Below the pieces are notes generated by a model, which made no database searches, was not told the origin of the DNA, and saw only the letters and a program-made list of their open reading frames with translations. The translations under genes were made by a program, and so were the position numbers. Positions 1 through 4,326 of a DNA stretch of 6,313 bases are shown in pieces. This DNA is from an uncultured Bacilli bacterium. Its GTDB lineage: Bacteria; Bacillota_I; Bacilli_A; RF39; UBA660. The DNA lies in assembly GCA_944332375.1 (NCBI GenBank), contig CALVJU010000004.1, positions 1 to 6,313 of the forward strand. Direction: 5' to 3'. Each line of letters begins with the position of its first letter. The first letter of the stretch is position 1.

Positions 1-7
1 CCAAATC

Positions 8-36
8 TTTATGTTTTATTAGATCCGTGCTATACT
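8..36 (+). promoter_or_regulatory. Extended -10 promoter for the first operon
   Basis: TGCTATACT at 28-36 is an extended -10 element (TG, one base, then TATACT, a 5/6 match to TATAAT). The -35 region at 8-13 (TTTATG) is weak, as is common for extended -10 promoters. The predicted start of transcription, about 43, falls at the edge of the GAGGAG ribosome binding site (43-48). The leader would then be only about 15 bases. The promoter would drive the membrane protein gene, pncC and nadK, which are packed without gaps. Confidence 0.6.
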
Positions 37-57
37 TAACGTGAGGAGTGTATTTAA

Positions 58-546
58 ATGGAAGAAAAGAATATATGGAAAACACAAGAGGAAAAGGATG
101 CATATTTTTTAAAGAGAAAGAAAAGAACAAAATGGATTATTCTTCTATATTTTCTTGTGGTGATATTGTTTGTTGGAATGTTTATTTGGGTGTTATTTAC
201 TTTATTGCAAACGACAAATGATGAGTTAGTAGGAACATGGGATTGTGACAATGGTAGGGTGTTGTTAGAAATTGATGAGGATAATTTTTATTTATATCGA
301 AATGAGACAAAAACAGAAATGAAAGGAAAGTATCGTGTAACGCATTATGGATCGTCTGTTGTTTCACGATCACATACCCAAGATGATTGGACTTTGTTTT
401 TAAGTGATATTGAAAAAATAGAACAAGATGGAAAAGAAGAACTAGATCAAGATACCGTTTATTTATCAAGCAATAGTGAGTATAAAGATCAATTGGTGGT
501 AGAGATTGTATCATCAGAAGAAATGTATATATGTGAAAGAAGGTAA
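58..546 (+). CDS. Single-pass membrane protein with C-terminal extracytoplasmic domain, function unknown
   Basis: I do not recognise a named family. The 162-residue protein has a charged cytoplasmic N-terminus (about 1-25, ending in a Lys/Arg-rich stretch at 19-25). One strongly hydrophobic helix follows at about 26-50, so by the positive-inside rule the remaining 110 residues should lie outside the membrane. That domain opens with DELVGTW (56-61) and then alternating strand-like stretches, a layout reminiscent of small lipocalin-like 'GTW' beta-sheet domains in Bacillota; this likeness is an impression only. Cys63 and Cys159 sit near the two ends of the domain and could pair. The ATG at 58 follows GAGGAG at 43-48, and an extended -10 lies just upstream. 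The stop codon directly abuts the pncC ATG, so the two are co-transcribed. It could be a small secreted-domain or envelope-stress protein, but no role can be assigned. Confidence 0.8.
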   Translation: MEEKNIWKTQEEKDAYFLKRKKRTKWIILLYFLVVILFVGMFIWVLFTLLQTTNDELVGTWDCDNGRVLLEIDEDNFYLYRNETKTEMKGKYRVTHYGSSVVSRSHTQDDWTLFLSDIEKIEQDGKEELDQDTVYLSSNSEYKDQLVVEIVSSEEMYICERR

Positions 547-1020
547 ATGATGAAGGAGATTGTAGAATTATTAATTCAGAGAAAAGAGACAATTTCCACA
601 ATGGAATCATGTACTGGAGGGATGGTTGCGAATGAGATTACAAATATTCCAGGTGCTAGTGAAATATTTCAATTGGGAATTGTTAGTTATTCTAACCATA
701 TGAAAGAAAAATATGGTATGGATCCTAGTATTATTGAGAAGTATACTGTTTATAGTATGGAAGTAGCAAGAGAAATGGCGAGACTTGCAACCGTCAATGG
801 AGAAAGTGATTATGGGGTGGGGATTACTGGAACTTTAAATAGACAAGATCCAAATAATCCAACGGATAAGATGAATATGGTTTATTTTGCGATTTATGAT
901 AAAAAGGAAGATCGATATTTAGAACAAACCTTAAGTGTTTCATCACTTGATCGTGTGGAAAATAAAGGATTGGTAATGAGACTGATTGTGATGAAGTTAA
1001 AAGAGTGTTTAAATAAATAG
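547..1020 (+). CDS. pncC: CinA C-terminal domain family protein, probable nicotinamide-nucleotide amidase
   Basis: The 157-residue protein matches the CinA C-terminal domain at its usual stand-alone length; the N-terminal MoCF/COG1058 domain of full CinA is missing. Proteins of this type deamidate NMN to nicotinic acid mononucleotide in pyridine-nucleotide salvage. Visible motifs are ESCTGG at 20-25 (Ser21 is the expected nucleophile), IPGASEIF at 34-41, YSNHMK at 48-53 (conserved Lys53), EVAREMA at 72-78 and GITG at 92-95. The next segment is unusual: the family's usual glycine-rich AGPxGG stretch is replaced by TLNRQDPNNP (96-105). The activity is therefore inferred from family, not certain. 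The gene starts directly after the previous stop. AGAAGG (538-543) lies three bases from ATG 547 but six from the adjacent ATG 550, so 550 may be the start actually used. NAD kinase follows nine bases downstream, consistent with an NAD(P) operon. Confidence 0.85.
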   Translation: MMKEIVELLIQRKETISTMESCTGGMVANEITNIPGASEIFQLGIVSYSNHMKEKYGMDPSIIEKYTVYSMEVAREMARLATVNGESDYGVGITGTLNRQDPNNPTDKMNMVYFAIYDKKEDRYLEQTLSVSSLDRVENKGLVMRLIVMKLKECLNK

Positions 1021-1029
1021 GGTGATTGT

Positions 1030-1854
1030 GTGAAAAAGAATATTAAAAGAGTATGTATTTATTCAAATTATAAGAAGGAAAGTCAAAGAGTAGCAAAGCT
1101 TCTAAGAAAGAAGTTGTTAGAACGAGGTTATTTGATTGATCGAAGTCATTTTGATTTAGCGATTGCGGTTGGTGGAGATGGAACGTTTATTAAGATGGTT
1201 CATGCTACAAAGTTTCAGTCTGATGTTTATTATGCTGGTATTCATACTGGAACGCTTGGCTTTTTACAAGAGATTGATCCAAAAGAAATTGATTTATTTT
1301 TAGATAAGTTACAGAGTCATGAATTATTGGAAGAGCAAATTAGTATTCAAAGAACGAAGATTGAAGGGATTCGTCCTGTGGTATTGCACTCTCTCAATGA
1401 AATTGTGATTCGTCAAATGGATTTAAAGACACTTTCATTAAAAATTCATATTCATAATCAGTTTTTAGAAGAGTTTGTGGGTGATGGTGTTTTGATTGCG
1501 ACAACGGTTGGTTCTACCGCGTATAATTTAAGTGTTCATGGAGCAATTGTGGATTCTTCACTTCATACATTGCAGTTGACACCGCTATCTCCATTAAATA
1601 ATAAAGCATATCGTAATTTGTTAAATTCTCTGATTGTTCCAGAGCATAAGACGATTACGATCATGCCATCTGGAACGACGCAAGATAAGAATGCGGATCT
1701 TATGGTAGTTGTTGATGGAACTGTAAAAAAGTATCACAATGTACGTAGAATTCAAACAACGGTAGATAAAAGGAGAATTACGTATTTAAAATTACCACAC
1801 CATTCTTTTTATCACAAAGTGCATGACAAGTTTTTAGGGGATAATAATAATTAA
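1030..1854 (+). CDS. nadK: NAD kinase
   Basis: This cytoplasmic enzyme phosphorylates NAD to NADP and is the only known bacterial route to NADP. The 274-residue length is typical. The diagnostic motifs are all present in order: GGDGT at 48-52 (catalytic Asp50), HTGTLGFL at 72-79, LNE at 122-124, GDGVLIATTVGSTAYNLS at 151-168 and LTPLSP at 183-188. The C-terminal SFYHKVHDKFLG (259-270) resembles the end of Bacillus-type NAD kinases. After TAYNLS the usual GG is HG (170-171), a mild variation. Translation starts at a GTG with AGGGTG at 1019-1024 overlapping the pncC stop. The nine-base gap to pncC indicates one transcript and a shared theme of pyridine nucleotide metabolism. A weak A/U hairpin follows the stop. 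Confidence 0.95.
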   Translation: MKKNIKRVCIYSNYKKESQRVAKLLRKKLLERGYLIDRSHFDLAIAVGGDGTFIKMVHATKFQSDVYYAGIHTGTLGFLQEIDPKEIDLFLDKLQSHELLEEQISIQRTKIEGIRPVVLHSLNEIVIRQMDLKTLSLKIHIHNQFLEEFVGDGVLIATTVGSTAYNLSVHGAIVDSSLHTLQLTPLSPLNNKAYRNLLNSLIVPEHKTITIMPSGTTQDKNADLMVVVDGTVKKYHNVRRIQTTVDKRRITYLKLPHHSFYHKVHDKFLGDNNN

Positions 1855-1862
1855 AAAAGATG

Positions 1863-1909
1863 AAAAAAAGATTGTCTGTTTTGGATAGGGAAATGTGCTT
1901 TCTTTTTTT
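1863..1909 (+). terminator. Weak candidate terminator after nadK
   Basis: AAAAAAAGA (1863-1871) is a perfect complement of TCTTTTTTT (1901-1909), giving a nine-pair stem with only one G-C pair and a 29-base loop that ends in a T-run. An alternative smaller hairpin (AGGGAAA 1887-1893 with TTTCTTT 1899-1905, including G-U pairs) uses the same T-run. The position just after nadK suits a terminator, but the stem is weak. Confidence 0.35.
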
Positions 1910-1916
1910 GTGCGAC

Positions 1917-1954
1917 AAAAAAGAACAATTAGAATGGATTGCTGCTCTAATTGT
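1917..1954 (-). terminator. Minus-strand hairpin terminator in the convergent gap
   Basis: ACAATTAGA (1925-1933) and TCTAATTGT (1946-1954) form a perfect nine-base inverted repeat with a 12-base loop. Read on the minus strand the hairpin is followed by TC and six T (complement of 1917-1922), the layout of an intrinsic terminator. No T-run follows on the plus strand. It lies about 120 bases beyond the terminator at 2074-2096, so it is probably a back-up stop for the leftward metallophosphoesterase transcript. Confidence 0.55.
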
Positions 1955-1967
1955 CTAGAATGTTCAT

Positions 1968-2038
1968 TTGTAATTATTTTTCAAAGTGATATGATTGGAT
2001 TGTCAGGAGGGATGAGATTAAGAAATATGGGAAAATGA
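1968..2038 (+). promoter_or_regulatory. Possible promoter with strong SD and micro-ORF
   Basis: TGATATGAT at 1987-1995 fits an extended -10 (TATGAT, 5/6), with a poor -35 TTGTAA at 1968-1973 (16-base spacer). The expected start near 2002 is followed at once by a perfect AGGAGG (2005-2010). An eight-codon frame (MRLRNMGK, 2012-2038) follows, overlapped by a ten-codon frame starting at 2035 (MKTVKQHTIL, ending 2067). The SD lies only one base from the first ATG, and both frames are tiny, so this may be chance or a relic. It is the only notable plus-strand signal in the 246-base gap between nadK and the metallophosphoesterase. Confidence 0.22.
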
Positions 2039-2073
2039 AAACCGTCAAACAACATACTATTTTATAATTAACG

Positions 2074-2096
2074 AAAAATTCCCCTGATTAGGGGAA
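2074..2096 (-). terminator. Intrinsic terminator of the metallophosphoesterase gene
   Basis: On the minus strand TTCCCC (2096-2091), a six-base loop and GGGGAA (2084-2079) form a six-pair, G-C-rich hairpin followed by five T (2078-2074). It begins four bases after the stop codon of the leftward gene, an ideal position for a Rho-independent terminator. Confidence 0.85.
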
Positions 2097-2100
2097 GTAT

Positions 2101-3027
2101 TTATTCACCAATAAGGCGATAAAGATTAATGGAAGGGCGATTAAATAGTCGGTATGGGATCTGCTCTTTTGTTCCAATGCCTCCCGAAATGTAAAGAAGG
2201 GTTCCATCTAAATCATAGAAGCTATTTTTATATGTTTTTGCCCCCTTAGTATTTAAAATTCCGCCTATTCCAGGGAGACGAATCTGACCATTTAAAGAGT
2301 GACCAGCGAGTATTAATTGGAATTTATGATAGTTAAACTCTTCAATCGTATCTGGCTCATGGATGAGTAGGATTTGATAGATAGGGTTGGTAATACCATA
2401 AGTTCTGTTACCGTTTTGGTCAGCGACTGGTAATGTTGCGTCAATTTGATCTTCGATTGGTTTTATTTTTGTTGTAATCATATCTTGTTCTTTTAAATTA
2501 CTACTCATACCACTAACCATTATGGGGCTTCCTACTCCATGATAAATAAGATCATAAGTATTATTTAGGTTGATAAAACCACTATTTTTGATAACGGTCT
2601 CCCATTCCGTTTTTGTCTCATCCTCGTCTCCTGATATTGCGTATTTATTTGTGGTGACTTCTATATGAGAAAGAAGTGTTTCTAATTCTTTTAATTCTTG
2701 GTTGCTATATTCAATGTGCTGATCTAATAAGTCTCCTGTTAAAACGACAGCATCTGGTTTTAGTTCATTGATTTTATCGACGATTTGGCTTAGTTGGTCT
2801 TCGTTTAATGTTGTCAAATAATGTAAGTCAGACATGTGAACAATTTTAAAGCCATGGAAGTTTTCTTGAAATAACTCATTTTCAATTTCATATTCATGGA
2901 TAGTAAAGAGTGATGTAGCAAGATAGCGACTATATAAGAAAACACTAACAATAAAAAAAATAAGTATACTAAAAACAATCACTACTTTTTTGATGATTGA
3001 TTTTTTTTTCTTTTTGTTTGATCGCAT
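2101..3027 (-). CDS. Membrane-anchored metallophosphoesterase with degenerate active-site motifs
   Basis: The protein belongs to the calcineurin-like metallophosphoesterase superfamily (YkuE/YaeI-type, membrane-anchored). In numbering from the outermost ATG at 3045 (314 residues), a Lys-rich N-terminus is followed by one membrane helix at about 19-39 and an extracytoplasmic catalytic domain. Visible motifs are SDLH (72-75), GDLLD (104-108) and the HEP motif (229-231). Two motifs are altered. The usual GNHD/E is GDED (139-142), and the usual GHTHGGQ is GHSLNGQ (248-254), losing one metal-binding His and the catalytic His. It may therefore be weakly active, use other residues, or be a non-catalytic relative. 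The start at 3027 (308 residues) is preferred because GGTGAT lies five bases upstream, while ATG 3045 has no ribosome binding site and lies inside the likely -10. The substrate is unknown; phospholipid-type pyrophosphates are handled by some relatives. Confidence 0.85.
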   Translation of the reverse strand: MRSNKKKKKSIIKKVVIVFSILIFFIVSVFLYSRYLATSLFTIHEYEIENELFQENFHGFKIVHMSDLHYLTTLNEDQLSQIVDKINELKPDAVVLTGDLLDQHIEYSNQELKELETLLSHIEVTTNKYAISGDEDETKTEWETVIKNSGFINLNNTYDLIYHGVGSPIMVSGMSSNLKEQDMITTKIKPIEDQIDATLPVADQNGNRTYGITNPIYQILLIHEPDTIEEFNYHKFQLILAGHSLNGQIRLPGIGGILNTKGAKTYKNSFYDLDGTLLYISGGIGTKEQIPYRLFNRPSINLYRLIGE

Positions 3028-3031
3028 ACTT

Positions 3032-3037
3032 ATCACC
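3032..3037 (-). promoter_or_regulatory. Ribosome binding site that favours the start at 3027
   Basis: On the minus strand GGTGAT lies five bases (counted from GGTGA) before the ATG at 3027-3025. The two upstream in-frame ATGs (3045 and 3039) have only an AT-rich stretch in front of them. This supports a 308-residue metallophosphoesterase over the 314-residue alternative. Confidence 0.55.
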
Positions 3038-3043
3038 ATATTC

Positions 3044-3052
3044 ATTTTAACA
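3044..3052 (-). promoter_or_regulatory. Candidate extended -10 promoter of the metallophosphoesterase gene
   Basis: The minus strand reads TGTTAAAAT from 3052 to 3044: TG, one base, then TAAAAT, a 5/6 match. No good -35 is visible. Transcription would begin near 3037, right at the SD of the start at 3027 and downstream of the ATG at 3045. The arrangement mirrors the short leader of the first gene in the window. The preceding gene has its own terminator at 3073-3102, so a separate promoter is expected here. Confidence 0.4.
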
Positions 3053-3072
3053 CAGATTATTGAATTTTAACG

Positions 3073-3102
3073 AAAAAAAAGGAAAGTACTTGACACTTTT
3101 CC
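3073..3102 (-). terminator. Intrinsic terminator of the CPBP protease gene
   Basis: Directly after the stop codon on the minus strand, GGAAAAGT (3102-3095) can pair with ACTTTCC (3087-3081), with one bulged A, and eight T follow (3080-3073). This is a strong intrinsic terminator and it separates the CPBP gene from the metallophosphoesterase gene. Confidence 0.8.
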
Positions 3103-3816
3103 TTACATAAATAAAAGCATAAGAAATTGTAAACTCATTAAGATCCCGTTGTGAAAGGTATGGATTGTAGCAGTAACTAAGACGTTGTCTGTCTTGGTTA
3201 AAATATATGCGAATATAAATCCTGGAATACTGTATGGAATAATATAAAGTAATTCTAGTGGTGTTTGGAATCCCCCAAGTAAAACATGTAAACAACCAAA
3301 TACAAGTCCTGAAATCAGAATGAATAAGACATTGTTAGGAACGATGTTTCTGATTCCTCTACGAAAGACTAATTCTTCCATTAATGGTGCGATAACAACG
3401 GAAGAAAGATACATATAGATTGGTGCGACTTGGAAGTTAGAACGAATAATTTCTTCGTTTTCTGGCATCATGGTTCCATTTCCAGCAAATGTCATAATTG
3501 CTAAGATGAGATAGTTGGATAACATCATAAGTCCCAATAATAAGAACCAATATTTAAAGTACTTTTTAAAATAAGTTTTATGGTTCTTCTTTAGATCTTC
3601 TACATCTTTGAAAAAACTCTTTTTTAAAATAGCGATAATTAATAATAATAAAAGCACTTGATAAATGAGTAAATAGGGGATTTTAATCGCATTAGATAGT
3701 GTATTTACATCAATTCCTAAGAGTAAAAATGGAAGTCCTTCCATATATGAGAAAAAGAAATAGCACCCAATGACAAGTAGTCCAATCCCTGCTTTTTTGA
3801 AATAAGATTGATTCAT
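3103..3816 (-). CDS. CPBP family intramembrane glutamic endopeptidase
   Basis: The 237-residue protein has six to seven hydrophobic helices (roughly 9-24, 46-64, 88-111, 131-146, 162-180, 187-208 and 212-235). It carries the CPBP (CAAX protease and bacteriocin-processing, formerly Abi) signature: EELVFRR at 147-153 (the EExxxR motif with Glu147, Glu148, Arg152), FGCLH at 173-177 (FxxxH, His177) and HTFHN at 219-223 (HxxxN). All expected catalytic residues are present, so it is probably an active membrane protease. Bacterial members act on prenylated-type or bacteriocin and peptide-pheromone substrates or in immunity, and nothing here identifies which. No bacteriocin or peptide gene is adjacent. 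A short AGG (3826-3824) lies seven bases before the ATG, and a good promoter stands upstream. The terminator after the stop makes it a single-gene transcript. Confidence 0.92.
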   Translation of the reverse strand: MNQSYFKKAGIGLLVIGCYFFFSYMEGLPFLLLGIDVNTLSNAIKIPYLLIYQVLLLLLIIAILKKSFFKDVEDLKKNHKTYFKKYFKYWFLLLGLMMLSNYLILAIMTFAGNGTMMPENEEIIRSNFQVAPIYMYLSSVVIAPLMEELVFRRGIRNIVPNNVLFILISGLVFGCLHVLLGGFQTPLELLYIIPYSIPGFIFAYILTKTDNVLVTATIHTFHNGILMSLQFLMLLFM

Positions 3817-3840
3817 GTTTTAACCTACTTTCTAATGTGT

Positions 3841-3860
3841 TTGTATTACATCTTGTATTA
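3841..3860 (-). repeat. 8-bp direct repeat over the CPBP transcription start
   Basis: TTGTATTA occurs at 3841-3848 and again at 3853-3860, a 12-base period. Read on the minus strand this is TAATACAA, GATG, TAATACAA, immediately downstream of the -10 and covering the predicted start near 3853. The first copy also contains the odd palindrome TGTATTACA (3842-3850). The position suits an operator, but in such AT-rich DNA chance is possible. Confidence 0.3.
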
Positions 3861-3888
3861 ATATATCACAAAAAGAGTTGATTGACAA
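3860..3888 (-). promoter_or_regulatory. Sigma-A type promoter of the CPBP protease gene
   Basis: On the minus strand TTGTCA (3888-3883, 5/6 match to TTGACA) is followed after exactly 17 bases by TATATT (3865-3860, 5/6 match). TG one base before it makes it an extended -10 as well. Transcription should begin near 3853, giving a leader of about 37 bases before the ATG at 3816. Confidence 0.75.
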
Positions 3889-3985
3889 TGAAACAAAAGT
3901 ATCAAAGGAAAATAAATAGGTTGAAAAATAGGGGTGATTTTTAGAAAAAAGTCGCTATTTCTTTGTGTTTCCTACATAAAAAGGG

Positions 3986-4013
3986 ATGACATTTCATAAA
4001 ATTATGGTATAAT
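3986..4013 (+). promoter_or_regulatory. Sigma-A type promoter of the rimP-nusA-rnpM-infB operon
   Basis: ATGACA (3986-3991, 5/6 match to TTGACA), a 16-base spacer and a perfect TATAAT (4008-4013) are present, with TG one base before the -10 (extended -10). The start of transcription should lie near 4020, giving a leader of about 54 bases that contains a hairpin. The stretch between this promoter and the divergent CPBP promoter (3889-3985) holds nothing else that I recognise. Confidence 0.85.
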
Positions 4014-4030
4014 GAATACAGTGATTACAG

Positions 4031-4057
4031 CGAAGAGTGGGCATTCCCACTCTTTCG
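4031..4057 (+). promoter_or_regulatory. rimP leader hairpin
   Basis: AAGAGTGGG (4033-4041) and CCCACTCTT (4046-4054) form a perfect nine-pair stem closed by the four-base loop CATT. The stem may be extended by G-U or bulged C-G pairs at its base. Only three T in a row follow, so it is a poor terminator by itself. It lies just inside the predicted transcript and eleven bases before the SD of rimP. From memory, a similar GAGTGGG/CCCACTC hairpin stands before rimP in many Bacillota, and attenuation or feedback by NusA is a reasonable guess; neither point was checked. Confidence 0.7.
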
Positions 4058-4073
4058 ATTTAATGGAGGTATT

Positions 4074-4325
4074 ATGGAAATAGGAAAAATTCGTGAATTG
4101 TTTGAACAAGTGATTGTTGACAATGGATATATTTTAGATGATGTCTTATATGTCAAAGAAGATGGAATGAATTTTTTGCGTGTCATTATTGATAAGGAAG
4201 GAATCATTACTGTGGATGATTGTGTGAAAGTGAGTAAGTTAATCAATCCTATTTTGGATGAAGAAGATCCGATTGAAGATAATTATATATTGGATGTATG
4301 TTCTAAAGAGAAAGGTAGTGAATAA
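4074..4325 (+). CDS. rimP: Ribosome maturation factor RimP, N-terminal domain only
   Basis: RimP helps assemble the 30S ribosomal subunit. The match to its N-terminal domain is clear: FLRVIID at 34-40, KEGIITVDDCVKVS at 41-54 and LDEEDPIEDNYILDV at 61-75. Normal RimP is about 150 residues and continues with SSPGLxRPL and an SH3-like C-terminal domain. Here the text changes to CSKEKGSE and stops at residue 83. The nusA ATG lies one base after the stop, so no room remains for the missing domain and no frameshifted remnant is possible within the operon. The last codons double as the nusA ribosome binding site (AAAGGT, 4311-4316). GGAGG at 4065-4069 lies four bases before the start. It may be a lineage-specific short form that still binds its ribosomal partner, or a decaying gene kept for its leader and for nusA translation. 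Confidence 0.88.
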   Translation: MEIGKIRELFEQVIVDNGYILDDVLYVKEDGMNFLRVIIDKEGIITVDDCVKVSKLINPILDEEDPIEDNYILDVCSKEKGSE

Positions 4326-4326
4326 C

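Noticed and set aside
197..610. Reverse-strand open frame opposite the first two genes
   Set aside because: It has no SD or family similarity, and it is antisense to two well-supported plus-strand genes, so it is a shadow frame.
3090..3095. Perfect TTGACA on the plus strand
   Set aside because: No -10-like hexamer lies 16-18 bases downstream, and the site is part of the CPBP terminator stem, which explains it.
3047..3295. Second minus-strand frame inside the CPBP gene
   Set aside because: It overlaps the CPBP coding region, which carries all catalytic motifs, and runs through its terminator. It shows no recognisable protein features.
3882..3887. Perfect plus-strand TTGACA as a rimP -35
   Set aside because: It overlaps the minus-strand CPBP -35 and has no plus-strand -10 at the right distance. 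The rimP promoter at 3986-4013 is far better.
4258..4326. A longer nusA reading frame starting at ATG 4258
   Set aside because: The extra 23 residues overlap rimP in another frame and show no NusA similarity. NusA homology starts at MDVKEF (4327), which has an SD at 4311-4316.
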